Assembly: GCA_903934325.1 (NCBI GenBank)
Contig: CAIZNH010000031.1
Span: forward strand, 62,001-126,000
Source: an uncultured Alphaproteobacteria bacterium
GTDB taxonomy: Bacteria > Pseudomonadota > Alphaproteobacteria > Sphingomonadales > Sphingomonadaceae
Direction of reading: 5' to 3'
Length of the DNA stretch: 64,000 bases
Within the stretch, counting starts at the first letter, position 1. Each line of letters starts with the position of its first letter. The notes beneath the pieces were generated by a model. It was not told the DNA's origin, ran no database searches, and saw only the letters and a list, made by a program, of their open reading frames with translations. Shown here in pieces: positions 1 through 7,688 of this stretch. Position numbers and translations under genes: made by a program.

Positions 1-1818
1 CTGCGCCGCGTCGAACGGCACCGCCCACAGCCCCTTGATCCGCTCGGCCTGCGGCCAGAAGGCGCGGAACAGGCGCGCGCCGCGGCTGTCGGCATCGAAG
101 CGCCGGTCCCACTTGGCCAGCGCCGCGCAGCCGCGCGCTGCTGCGCCTTCGGCCTTGGCGCACATGGTCAGCAATTCGGGCATGGCGAGGTCTGCCGCGA
201 GGCTCTTGTTGGCAAAGGCCATCGCCTTGGCGCGCTCGTGATCCATCTTGCCCGCCGCCAGCGTCGCCGCGGTCTCGGTAAAGTTGGAGCGGGTGCGCAA
301 CGTGCGCGCGGTGCCATATTCACCAAGGATCGGCGACAGCTCGCGGTGCGGCATCGCCGGGTTGCTGATCCAGTAGCTGTCGTTGGAATTGGTGAGCCAG
401 GTCTTCACGGCCGTGGCGGCCTGATCGCTCGCCGGCATCAGCCCGGGCGCGGGGGTGCCGGGAACGACGTCCCAGTCGCAGGACGATTTGCTGCCGTCGA
501 GCAGGATCGCGAATTCGGCGAACAGCCCCGCGATCGGGGTGGCGCAGGTCTTGGCCTTGGCGGCCGAGACGTTGGGCACCGCGGTGACATCGGCATGGAG
601 CGCGTCGCCATGGCGGTCGGCGGCGATGGTGTTGACCCACGGGATACCGAGCGTCTCGGTCACAGCGGCCTTCACCTCGCCCACATTCCTCGCCTCGCCG
701 ATGCGGAGCCAGGTATCGACCCCGCGCTGGTTGCCGCGATTGGCATCCTTGAGCGCGAAGGCGCTCTGCCTGGTCCAGGCAATGCCGCGGCCCGGCACGA
801 TGAAGACCGGACCGAAGCGGGTGGACCAGAGCGTGCGGGTGACCGCTGGCGTGCCTTGCGGCATCGGCACGGTCACGGTCTGGGCGTTCATCGCCTCGGA
901 CTTGCCGTCGACCATGTAGCGGGTCGGATCAGCCGGATCGAGCGCCAGCTGGTAGAGCGTGAAGTGCCGCGCCTCGGTGACGGTGTGGGTCCAGGCGATG
1001 TCCTTGTTGAAGCCCAGCGTCGGCATCGGCGTGCCCGCCAGGCCCACGCCCATCACCTCGTAGCCCTTGGGCCCCTTGACGTGCATCTGCCAGAAGCGAT
1101 TGGGGCCCTTCCACGGAAAGTGCGGATTGCCGATCACCATGCCGCGCCCGTCGGCAGTCACATCGCCGCCGAAGGCCCAGCCATTGCTGCCCATCCCCAG
1201 TTCGCGCGGGTTGGGCAGGTTGATCGACACCTTGGGCGCAGCGCTGCCCGGCGGGGCGGCATTGGCGATCGCGGGGGCAAGGTTCAATGAACTGGCAAGC
1301 AGCATCTGCTTTTCATTGAGGCGCAGCATGTCGTCGGCGGTGATGGGCCGCACCCACGCCTTGCCGCGACATTCGGCAGGGATGCCATCGGCCCCGGCGT
1401 CCCTCAGAAAGCGGTTATAGCCCGCGACATAGCCCGCCATCAGATCCTGCGCCCGCGCACTCATGCCCTTGGCGCCATCGCGCAGGGCCGGCAGATCGAT
1501 CACCGCGCGGAAGAACACATCGGACGAGAGATTGTCGACCTGCTCGAAGCCCAGCGTCGCCTTGGCTTCCGGCCCGAAGTGGAGCGAGCGTTCGCCCGCC
1601 ACGGTCGCGAATTCCTCGGCCAGCAGGCACAGGTTGTCCTCGGCATAGGCATAGGCGACCCCGTAGCCGACGCCGCGCCAGTCGCGCGCTTCGATATGCG
1701 GAATGCCGTAAGTCGTGCGGGTGATCCGCGCGTCGAAGCGGGGCTTGGCCTCGGCCACCGCAGGAACAAGGGCCAGCGCGGCAAGGCTGCCGGCCAGAAG
1801 AAGTGACTTGCGCAACAT
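1..1818 (-). CDS. Penicillin acylase family protein (AHL/aculeacin acylase-like), 3' end outside window
   Basis: Predicted secreted N-terminal-nucleophile amidohydrolase of the penicillin acylase/PvdQ group, which hydrolyses amide-linked acyl chains such as those of acyl-homoserine lactones. 606 codons are visible from an ATG at 1818 preceded by GGGAGAGCC; the C-terminus lies beyond the left edge. Residues 1-24 form a signal peptide. The N-terminal region carries the family pattern YGVAYAYAEDN (about 52-62). The predicted autoproteolysis site is Gly210-Ser211 in GMGSNGWAFGG, where Ser211 would become the beta-chain nucleophile. Substrate cannot be told from sequence: PvdQ-like AHL acylase, aculeacin acylase or another amide hydrolase are all possible. 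It lies 133 bp downstream of the porin gene with a terminator between, so it is probably transcribed separately. Confidence 0.9.
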   Translation of the reverse strand, partial: MLRKSLLLAGSLAALALVPAVAEAKPRFDARITRTTYGIPHIEARDWRGVGYGVAYAYAEDNLCLLAEEFATVAGERSLHFGPEAKATLGFEQVDNLSSDVFFRAVIDLPALRDGAKGMSARAQDLMAGYVAGYNRFLRDAGADGIPAECRGKAWVRPITADDMLRLNEKQMLLASSLNLAPAIANAAPPGSAAPKVSINLPNPRELGMGSNGWAFGGDVTADGRGMVIGNPHFPWKGPNRFWQMHVKGPKGYEVMGVGLAGTPMPTLGFNKDIAWTHTVTEARHFTLYQLALDPADPTRYMVDGKSEAMNAQTVTVPMPQGTPAVTRTLWSTRFGPVFIVPGRGIAWTRQSAFALKDANRGNQRGVDTWLRIGEARNVGEVKAAVTETLGIPWVNTIAADRHGDALHADVTAVPNVSAAKAKTCATPIAGLFAEFAILLDGSKSSCDWDVVPGTPAPGLMPASDQAATAVKTWLTNSNDSYWISNPAMPHRELSPILGEYGTARTLRTRSNFTETAATLAAGKMDHERAKAMAFANKSLAADLAMPELLTMCAKAEGAAARGCAALAKWDRRFDADSRGARLFRAFWPQAERIKGLWAVPFDAAQ

Positions 1819-1902
1819 GAAGGGCTCTCCCGATCCCGATTCTTCTCTCGGGCGAGAGGCTATGGGAAAGCGGCGCGCAAAGCAAAGGTGCCAAATAGAA
1901 GA

Positions 1903-1937
1903 GGGCGCCCGGCATGGTGCCGGACGCCCCCCCTTTT
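1903..1937 (-). terminator. Hairpin terminator after the TorF-type porin
   Basis: Arms GGGCGCCCGGCA and TGCCGGACGCCC (1903-1928) form a strong stem with a 3-nt loop. On the - strand it is followed by TCTTCTATTT and on the + strand by a C-run and TTTTT. It lies just past the stop codon of the porin at 1952 and should separate it from the acylase gene. Confidence 0.7.
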
Positions 1938-1951
1938 TCATGTTCGCCCGA

Positions 1952-2890
1952 TCAGAACGATGCGGTGATCGAGAACACCACGGTCGCATCCGAGATCGAA
2001 TTGCCCGCCAGCGTGGCGAAGTTCGGACGGATGAGGTTGGCTTCGGCTTCCGAGATGTCGGTATCGACATAGGAGACCGACAGCGTGATGCCCGAGATCG
2101 GCACGATGTCCGCACCCAGCGACCAGTCGAAATAGGTGCCGGTCGGCGCGACGCTGGTGCCGTTGGGGCCAAGGCCGGGGTTGCCGTCCGAATAGCCGAT
2201 GTGGGCCTTCAGCGTGATCGGTGCGCCATCGACGGCATAGGCCGCATCGCCCGAGAGGTAGAGGTTGTCTTCCTTGTCGCCCGGATTGGCCGGAGCGCCG
2301 ACGGGGAACCAGTTGCCCAGCGCTTCCTGCTTGGGCGCATAGGCGACGCCCGCAGTGAGGCCGAGGCCGCCGACCGTGCCCGAAAGCTTGGCGTAGAGTT
2401 CGGCGAAGTCGGTTTCGTCCGCGCCGCTCGGATACATGTACCAGGTGATGCCGGTGTCGAGCGTGCCTTCGCCGACGCCGAACTTGTAGCCGGCGATCAG
2501 GTCAAGCTCCATGTTGGCGCCGCCGAAGGTGCCCCAGCCCGAAAGGTTCGAGGCCCAGGTGCCGACATAGAAGCCGCTTTCGTGGCTCAGCGTGATGCCG
2601 CCCTGCACGGCCATGCTCTCGTCCGACTGCGAAACGCCGCGGAAGCGATAGTCCGAGGTGAGGGTGGCAGCGCCCGAGACGGTCCAGGCGGGCGCGTCTT
2701 CCGCCTCGTCCTGCGCCTTGGAAGCGGTATCAAGGTCGACCGGCTCGATCGCGCGAAGCGTGGCGGCGGTCTCTTCGGTATCCTGCTGGATGGCCGGACC
2801 GGTTTCGTCAGCTTCTGCGGCAAAGGCCGGAGCCGAGAAAGTGGCCAGGAGAGCGACGGCGGAAAGCGCCGAGGCGAAACGGATAGTCAT
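1952..2890 (-). CDS. TorF family putative porin (Gcw_chp family)
   Basis: 312-residue outer-membrane beta-barrel protein. Residues 1-24 are a signal peptide ending AFA/AEAD; an acidic, low-complexity stretch follows to about residue 65. The barrel then begins with the family hallmark TSDYRFRGVSQSDE (about 78-91), a pattern typical of the Gcw_chp/TorF family, and ends with an aromatic C-terminal residue (VFSITASF), the usual signal for barrel assembly. Proteins of this family are thought to be outer-membrane channels; the substrate is unknown. The start is the ATG 2 nt after a conserved leader hairpin that contains the ribosome binding site GGAG. The N-terminus MTIRF and the leader are shared with the barrel gene upstream at 3229-4197. 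Confidence 0.88.
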   Translation of the reverse strand: MTIRFASALSAVALLATFSAPAFAAEADETGPAIQQDTEETAATLRAIEPVDLDTASKAQDEAEDAPAWTVSGAATLTSDYRFRGVSQSDESMAVQGGITLSHESGFYVGTWASNLSGWGTFGGANMELDLIAGYKFGVGEGTLDTGITWYMYPSGADETDFAELYAKLSGTVGGLGLTAGVAYAPKQEALGNWFPVGAPANPGDKEDNLYLSGDAAYAVDGAPITLKAHIGYSDGNPGLGPNGTSVAPTGTYFDWSLGADIVPISGITLSVSYVDTDISEAEANLIRPNFATLAGNSISDATVVFSITASF

Positions 2891-2892
2891 AA

Positions 2893-2924
2893 GGAACGCT
2901 CCATGAAGAGGATTGGATCGTTCC
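2893..2924 (-). promoter_or_regulatory. SD-sequestering leader hairpin of the porin gene (copy 1)
   Basis: On the - strand the leader reads GGAACGATCC, a 12-nt loop, then GGAGCGTTCC, ending 2 nt before the ATG. The two arms pair over 10 positions with one A-G mismatch, and the second arm contains the SD GGAG. A five-codon reading frame (MERSL) begins in the loop and its stop overlaps the porin start as ATGA. The same structure precedes the gene at 3229-4197. Confidence 0.75.
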
Positions 2925-3192
2925 GCCTGCGTGCCGTGCAGGTCCTGTTATCCGTGCCTATGCCGCCATCGGGGCGGGCGCGGGGCACGAATCTGGTTCC
3001 CGTCACTTGCTCTGCATACATACGCAGATTGCAGGCACGCACAAAGGTTATGTGAAGGCAGGCCTCCACATTAGGTTGTTGCGTGTCAAACTTGCATCAC
3101 TTGCAAACAAGTGCGGGGCGGGGGCTCAGGTGGTTCGCGGGCACATCTCCTTGGGGTGCGGGGCCAGTGACGCGGCGGGCTGGAACGTCGCT
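2925..3192. other. Intergenic region between the two barrel genes
   Basis: This stretch holds no convincing gene. It is the upstream region of the porin (- strand). Its middle part (about 3005-3110) is less GC-rich than the surroundings and is the likely promoter site, but I cannot point to one convincing -35/-10 pair. Confidence 0.5.
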
Positions 3193-3227
3193 CCGGCCCG
3201 CCGCGCCAAGGTCAGTCAGCGGGCCGG
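3193..3227 (-). terminator. GC-rich hairpin immediately after the barrel gene stop
   Basis: Perfect 9-bp inverted repeat CCGGCCCGC (3193-3201) and GCGGGCCGG (3219-3227), 2 bp downstream of the stop codon of the gene at 3229. No T-run follows, so it may act as a weak terminator or an mRNA 3'-end stabiliser. Confidence 0.5.
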
Positions 3228-3228
3228 A

Positions 3229-4197
3229 TCAGAAGGTGAAGCCGGCCGTCAGCTTGTAGAAGTCGCCGTCATTGCCGCTCTCGATGTCGGCACCGGCGGT
3301 GAAGCGGGCGAAGAAGCCGTTGCTGGTCTTGAACTGCACATAGGGGCCGACCCATTGGTAGACCCGCGCGGTCGCGCCGGCCGGAAAGTTGTTACGGGTG
3401 TTGCTGAGCAGTTCGTAGTGCGCGCCGGCCGAGATCTTGTCGCTGAACTTGTAGCCCGCGTTGATCCAGGTGTGCAGGAAGTCGAGCGCGGCGTTATCGT
3501 TGCGGTTGCGCAACGCTGCGTAGTAACCGCCGTAATATTCGGCCTCGAAGCTGTCGTCCGAGTAGTTGACGGTCAGGCTCGGCACGATCCCGTCAGCGAA
3601 GTTGCCGCCGGTGCCGGTCGGGTTGCCCGCATTGTTGACCACCCCGCCCGAAAGCAGCGCGCCGTTGGTGAGGCCGATCTGGGGCTTGATCACGAAATTG
3701 CCGCTGTAGATCGCCGCGCCGACCCCGAACTCGGTCCACAGGTCGGAACCCAGCCCCGTCCCGAAGCCGTCGGTGGTCCAGAGAATCCCGTAGAAACTGA
3801 AATCGACATTGTCGCTGACGGGAATGAGGCCATTGAACGAGGGGTAGAAGCCGAAGAACGAATCCTGGTTGATCGTTACGGTGAAGCTGTCCGAACGGCC
3901 TCCGTTCTCCTCGCCCTGTGCGGCAGCCGCAGCCAGGATCGCGGCGTTGGTGATGACGACTTCGCTGTTGCCGACGGCAAGGCCCGGCTTGGCGGCGGCG
4001 GTCAGGATGATCGGGGCAGCTTCGCTCGATGCGGCCGGGGTGATGCCGGCGAGTGCTTCATGGTCGGCAGCCTTTTCGGCCACCGCGACCGGCGCGGCGG
4101 TTTTGATTGCGACAGCAGAGGTCTGCGCGACAGCGGGCGTGGCGAGGACACCGGCGACGGCCAGCGCCGAAGCTGCGGAAAGAAAACGGATGGTCAT
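3229..4197 (-). CDS. Outer-membrane beta-barrel protein, uncharacterised (DUF6733-like)
   Basis: 322-residue predicted outer-membrane protein. A signal peptide spans residues 1-25 (cleavage near AVAQ). An Ala-rich region runs to about residue 90. The rest is rich in alternating aromatic and polar residues (DSFFGFYPSFNG, SFYGILWTTDGFG, YGGYYAALRN) and ends KLTAGFTF with a C-terminal Phe, as expected for a barrel. It resembles uncharacterised barrel proteins of sphingomonads that I associate with DUF6733, from memory only. No function is assigned. It shares the MTIRF start and an almost identical leader with the TorF-type porin at 1952-2890, so the two are probably co-regulated; the barrel sequences themselves do not look closely related. 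Confidence 0.72.
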   Translation of the reverse strand: MTIRFLSAASALAVAGVLATPAVAQTSAVAIKTAAPVAVAEKAADHEALAGITPAASSEAAPIILTAAAKPGLAVGNSEVVITNAAILAAAAAQGEENGGRSDSFTVTINQDSFFGFYPSFNGLIPVSDNVDFSFYGILWTTDGFGTGLGSDLWTEFGVGAAIYSGNFVIKPQIGLTNGALLSGGVVNNAGNPTGTGGNFADGIVPSLTVNYSDDSFEAEYYGGYYAALRNRNDNAALDFLHTWINAGYKFSDKISAGAHYELLSNTRNNFPAGATARVYQWVGPYVQFKTSNGFFARFTAGADIESGNDGDFYKLTAGFTF

Positions 4198-4199
4198 GT

Positions 4200-4232
4200 G
4201 GAACGCTCCATTCGAGAGGTTGGGATCGTTCC
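4200..4232 (-). promoter_or_regulatory. SD-sequestering leader hairpin of the barrel gene (copy 2)
   Basis: Second copy of the leader at 2893-2924. It has the same arms GGAACGATCC and GGAGCGTTCC, a 13-nt loop, and the same 2-nt gap to the ATG. The ACGCAGGC before the first arm is also conserved. The overlapping five-codon frame is MERST, again ending in ATGA over the main start. Conservation of arms but not of the whole loop suggests selection on structure. Confidence 0.75.
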
Positions 4233-4457
4233 GCCTGCGTTTGCGCGCCGGGCCTTCTTATATTTCGAATGGGCTCCGTTCGCGGCAATGATGGCCAATA
4301 TCATCGCCGCGTCTCCGCACAATTATTCATGTGCAGACAATGTAAAGATTGACTCAATTGTGTTGCATCAATGAAACAAATGCAAACAATCAAATATTAC
4401 TTAAACTATAATTAAAGTTTTACGAAGAAACATATCTTCGTAATCGCGAAGATTGCT
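4233..4457 (-). promoter_or_regulatory. AT-rich upstream region of the barrel gene, with a small hairpin
   Basis: No gene is visible. Positions 4311-4440 are strikingly AT-rich for this genome, which fits a strong promoter for the gene at 3229-4197. A 7-bp inverted repeat TACGAAG/CTTCGTA (4421-4427 and 4436-4442), followed on the - strand by AAAACTTTAATT, may terminate the upstream alcohol dehydrogenase gene. Exact promoter boxes cannot be chosen by eye. Confidence 0.45.
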
Positions 4458-5531
4458 TCAACCCCCGCTGCGCAGGCTCTCCATGTCGATGACGAAGCGG
4501 TACTTGATGTCGCTCGCCTCCATCCGGTCATAGGCTGCGGCGATGTCCTGCATGCGGATGATCTCGATCTCGGGCAGGATGTTCTTTGCGGCGCAGAAAT
4601 CGAGCATCTCCTGCGTTTCGGCGATCCCGCCGATGCCGCTGCCGGTGAGCACCTTGCGACCGAGGAACACGCCGCTGTGCATTTCGGGCATCATGTCGAT
4701 CATGCCGACCAGCACCTGCACCCCGTCGATCCGCAACAGGTGGAGGTAGGGCGTGACATCATGGCGCACGGGGATGGTGTTCAGCACCATGTCGAAAGTG
4801 CCGCGCGCTGCCTTCATCGCCTCCTTGTCATCGGTGTTGAGGAAGGCATGGGCGCCGAGCTTTTCAGCGTCAGCGCGCTTGCTTTCGGAGCGGGACAGCA
4901 CGGTCACCTCAGCGCCCATCGCCGCGGCGAGCTTCACCCCCAGGTGCCCGAGCCCGCCAAGCCCGGCGACCGCGACCTTGCTGCCCGGGCCGACTTTCCA
5001 GGTGCGCAGCGGCGAATAGGTGGTGATCCCGGCGCACAGCAGCGGCGCGGCTTCGGCCATCGGCAGGCTGTCGGGCACCTTGAGCACAAACTCTTCTCTG
5101 GCCACGATCCGTTCGGAATAGCCGCCATAGGTGGGCGATCCGTCGCGCCGGTCCTTGCCGTTATAGGTGCCGGTCATCCCGCCGCTGAGGCAATATTGTT
5201 CGAGGTCGGCCTCGCAGTGGCGGCACTCCATGCAGCCATCAACCATACAGCCGATCGCCACGCGGTCACCCACCTTGTGGCGGGTGACGCTCTCGCCGAC
5301 CGCGCTGACGATGCCGACGATCTCGTGCCCCGGGACGATCGGATAGACCGTGCCGCCCCAGTCATTGCGGGCCGAGTGCAGATCGGAGTGGCAGATGCCG
5401 CAGTGGGTGATCTCGATCAGCACATCGTCATGGCGCAGGCCCCGCCGGGTGATCTGCATCGGCCCGACGCCAGAATCGGGCGCGGTCGCGCCATAGGCCT
5501 TGGTCGGGTATTCGTTGGTTGCAGTGGCCAT
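4458..5531 (-). CDS. Zinc-dependent NAD(P) alcohol dehydrogenase (MDR superfamily)
   Basis: 357-residue medium-chain alcohol/aldehyde dehydrogenase of the YahK/cinnamyl-alcohol-dehydrogenase type. Catalytic zinc ligands are visible as CGICHSD (44-50) and GHE (68-70). A Cys cluster GCMVDGCMECRHC supplies structural zinc ligands, and the Rossmann motif GLGGLGHLG follows. The ATG at 5531 was chosen because GAGGAG lies 7 nt upstream; longer in-frame starts would read into the palindromic repeat at 5543-5646. It follows the SDR at 5661-6455 on the same strand, and the pair may form a small dehydrogenase operon. Substrate unknown. Confidence 0.88.
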   Translation of the reverse strand: MATATNEYPTKAYGATAPDSGVGPMQITRRGLRHDDVLIEITHCGICHSDLHSARNDWGGTVYPIVPGHEIVGIVSAVGESVTRHKVGDRVAIGCMVDGCMECRHCEADLEQYCLSGGMTGTYNGKDRRDGSPTYGGYSERIVAREEFVLKVPDSLPMAEAAPLLCAGITTYSPLRTWKVGPGSKVAVAGLGGLGHLGVKLAAAMGAEVTVLSRSESKRADAEKLGAHAFLNTDDKEAMKAARGTFDMVLNTIPVRHDVTPYLHLLRIDGVQVLVGMIDMMPEMHSGVFLGRKVLTGSGIGGIAETQEMLDFCAAKNILPEIEIIRMQDIAAAYDRMEASDIKYRFVIDMESLRSGG

Positions 5532-5542
5532 CGCACTTCTCC

Positions 5543-5646
5543 TCGTCATTGCGAGCGGAGCCAACCAATCCATGGACGGGCGTTCCCACAAGCGGAAAGC
5601 GCAATTCATGGATTGCCACGTCGCCTGCGGCTCCTCGCAATGACGA
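5543..5646. repeat. Dispersed palindromic repeat, family B (copy 1)
   Basis: Begins CGTCATTGCGAG and ends CTCCTCGCAATGACG, with an internal CAATCCATG/CATGGATTG pair, so it can fold into one long hairpin. Two other copies are at 56405-56511 and 58482-58584. It fills the spacer between the SDR and the alcohol dehydrogenase. Its edge on the - strand (AATGACGAGGAG) includes the ribosome binding site of the dehydrogenase. Confidence 0.85.
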
Positions 5647-5660
5647 CGTGGGGGGCGGCG

Positions 5661-6455
5661 TTACTTCGGCGGCATTCTAATGGCCCCGTCCAGCCGGAAC
5701 TGGTGGCCGTTGATGTAGCTGTTGCGCGCGATCTCCAGCACCAGCGAAGCGAATTCCTCCGGCTCGCCGAGGCGCTTGGGGAAGGGGACGGAGGCATTGA
5801 GCTGCGCCCACATCGGCGGGTTCCTGTCCTTCATCCCCAGCATCAGCGGCGTGGCGAAGATGCCCGGCATGACCGAGTTCACACGGATGCCGAGGTCCAT
5901 CAGATCGCGCGCCATGGGGAGGACGAGGCCGTTCACTCCCGCCTTGCACGAGCCGTAGATCACCTGGCCCACCTGCCCGTCCTGCGCCGCGACGCTGGCG
6001 GTGAGGATGATGCTCCCACGCTCGCCATCCGCGTTCACCGGATCGGCATTGGCCATGCCCAGCGCCGAGATGCTGGCGACGCGGTAGCTGGCGACGAGAA
6101 TGCCCTCGGCCCCGAAGGCATAATCCTCGGTGGAGAGGCGCTTGTAGCCGCCGCTTTCCTTGTCCCAGCCCAGCGTCTTGCCGCGCCGGCTGGCCATCGC
6201 GCAGTGCAGCGTCACGCGCTCCTGCCCGTGGGCGGCACGCGCGGCGGCAAAGCCGGCCTCGACGCTGGCCTCGTCCATGATGTCGACATGGTGGAAGGTG
6301 CCGCCGATGTCCTTGGCGTGCGCCTCGCCGGCCTCGTCATTGATGTCGAAAATGGCGACCTTCATGCCTGCTGCGGCAAAGGCGGCAGCGCTGGCCTTGC
6401 CCAGCCCGCTCGCCCCGCCGGTGACCACGGCGGCCATGCCCGGTTCAATCTTCAT
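5661..6455 (-). CDS. SDR family oxidoreductase (HSD10/3-hydroxyacyl-CoA dehydrogenase-like)
   Basis: 264-residue classical short-chain dehydrogenase. The cofactor motif TGGASGLG is at 12-19, Asp37 after beta-2 (FDIND) favours NAD, and the catalytic residues are Ser154, Tyr167 and Lys171 (VIYGSCK). The C-terminus GHQFRLDGAIRMPPK is typical of the HSD10-like group, which oxidises 3-hydroxyacyl-CoA or steroid substrates; that assignment is inference from overall pattern. It is the first gene of a two-gene - strand unit with the alcohol dehydrogenase at 4458-5531 and diverges from the phytase gene. Confidence 0.85.
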   Translation of the reverse strand: MKIEPGMAAVVTGGASGLGKASAAAFAAAGMKVAIFDINDEAGEAHAKDIGGTFHHVDIMDEASVEAGFAAARAAHGQERVTLHCAMASRRGKTLGWDKESGGYKRLSTEDYAFGAEGILVASYRVASISALGMANADPVNADGERGSIILTASVAAQDGQVGQVIYGSCKAGVNGLVLPMARDLMDLGIRVNSVMPGIFATPLMLGMKDRNPPMWAQLNASVPFPKRLGEPEEFASLVLEIARNSYINGHQFRLDGAIRMPPK

Positions 6456-6556
6456 GGGTCCTCTCTCCCTATGTGCTTTTGCCTCTGGCTAGGCGGTTCG
6501 GCGGCAGCGCGCTAGCTGTTCAATTGCAGCATTTGCCCCGCAGTGATTTTGCTGGG

Positions 6557-6574
6557 CCGTCCCAAATCTGTCAT
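6557..6574 (+). promoter_or_regulatory. Candidate Pho box upstream of phytase
   Basis: CCGTCCCAAATCTGTCAT consists of two 7-bp half-sites separated by AAAT. It matches the PhoB consensus (two CTGTCAT-like half-sites with 11-bp spacing and an A/T-rich gap) at 15 of 18 positions by my alignment; the downstream half-site is perfect. It lies 49 bp before the phytase start, a position suitable for activation by phosphate limitation. Confidence 0.55.
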
Positions 6575-6622
6575 TCCGCAAGCCTAGGCGCGGGCGAGGA
6601 CAGACTTACAGAAAGACCTGCC

Positions 6623-7678
6623 ATGACGATCCGCCCCTTCGCCGCTTTTGCCCTGCTCGCGTCGGGGCTGGCGAGCGCCTGCGCCACCGTCCCGCCTGCG
6701 ATCATGGGCGATCCGGCGGTCACCGTCACCGCCGCCGCCCAGACCCCGCCGGTCGGCACCGCGCGCGAGGATGCGGCGGATGATCCGGCGATCTGGCGCA
6801 ATCCCGCCAATCCTGCCGCCAGCCTCGTGGTCGGCACCGACAAGAAGGGCGGGCTTTACGTCTATGATCTGAAGGGCGCGCAGAAGAGCTTTTTGCCGGC
6901 GCAGGGGCTCAACAATGTCGATCTGGTCGAACTGCCGGACGGCACGGTGCTGGCCATCGCCAGCGACCGCAGCAACCTTGCCACCGGCCAGCTGTTCATC
7001 GCCCGGCTCGACACCAGCACCGGAACACTCGCCTTTGTCACCCGCGTCGCCGTGGGCGCGGGCGAGGGTTACGGCGTGTGCGGCGGGACGGTCGAGGATG
7101 ATGGCTCGTTCACGGTCTACAGCGCCTTCAAGAGCGGGGCGATCTACCGCACCGGCCTGCAATTCATCGGCGGAACGCTGGCCGATCAGACCGAGCTTTT
7201 GAACAAGGTGCCGACCCAGACCGAAGGCTGCATCTACGACGCGCGCTCCGGCATGCTCTATATCGGCGAGGAGGATGTCGGGATCTGGGCGATGTATGGG
7301 CGGTTCGAAGGCGGATCGGAAAACCGCAGGCTGGTTGCCCCGATCGACAACAAGGTGCTGGTCGCCGATGTCGAGGGCCTCGCCATCGCGCCGGAGGGCG
7401 AGCAGGGGGGCTATCTCGTCGCCTCCTCGCAAGGCGACAATGCCTATGCCGTGTTCCGCCTGCCCGACATGACGCCGGTTGGCCGTTTCCGCATCGCGGC
7501 AGGCACCTTCGGCAGCGTCGAGGAAACCGACGGGATCGAACTCGACAACCGCGACTTCGGGCCGGATTTTCCGGGAGGCCTGTTCATCGCGCAGGACGGG
7601 ATGAACGCTCCGCAGGCGCAGAATTTCAAATATGCGCGCTGGGACGATATCCTTGCTGCACTCAGCGCGGGGCGGTAA
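6623..7678 (+). CDS. Beta-propeller phytase
   Basis: 351-residue exported phytase (calcium-dependent beta-propeller type), which releases phosphate from phytate. The N-terminus is a signal sequence with a possible lipobox (LASAC at 16-20). The propeller shows family motifs: DDPAIWRNP (about 53-61), GTDKKGGLYVYDL, NNVDLV, GEGYGVCGG, EGCIYDARSGMLYIGEED, DVEGLAI and QGDNAYAVFR. Many of the acidic residues in these would bind calcium or phosphate. The ATG at 6623 was chosen because the signal sequence starts there. It is followed after 10 bp by a PhoX-like gene, so the pair looks like a phosphate-scavenging operon, in line with the Pho box upstream. Confidence 0.92.
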   Translation: MTIRPFAAFALLASGLASACATVPPAIMGDPAVTVTAAAQTPPVGTAREDAADDPAIWRNPANPAASLVVGTDKKGGLYVYDLKGAQKSFLPAQGLNNVDLVELPDGTVLAIASDRSNLATGQLFIARLDTSTGTLAFVTRVAVGAGEGYGVCGGTVEDDGSFTVYSAFKSGAIYRTGLQFIGGTLADQTELLNKVPTQTEGCIYDARSGMLYIGEEDVGIWAMYGRFEGGSENRRLVAPIDNKVLVADVEGLAIAPEGEQGGYLVASSQGDNAYAVFRLPDMTPVGRFRIAAGTFGSVEETDGIELDNRDFGPDFPGGLFIAQDGMNAPQAQNFKYARWDDILAALSAGR

Positions 7679-7688
7679 CCAGAGAGCC

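Noticed and set aside
238..1290. 350-codon + strand frame opposite the acylase
   Set aside because: Arg/Gly/Ala-rich product typical of a frame opposite a GC-rich gene; the - strand acylase has a nucleophile motif and signal peptide.
3007..4374. 455-codon + strand frame opposite the barrel gene
   Set aside because: No recognisable domain; the - strand frame has a signal peptide, barrel pattern and leader hairpin.
5532..5609. 26-residue N-terminal extension of the alcohol dehydrogenase
   Set aside because: The extension is translated from the family B repeat; the ATG at 5531 has a good SD.
4677..6515. 612-codon + strand frame across ADH and SDR
   Set aside because: Runs through two well-supported genes and a palindromic repeat in antisense.
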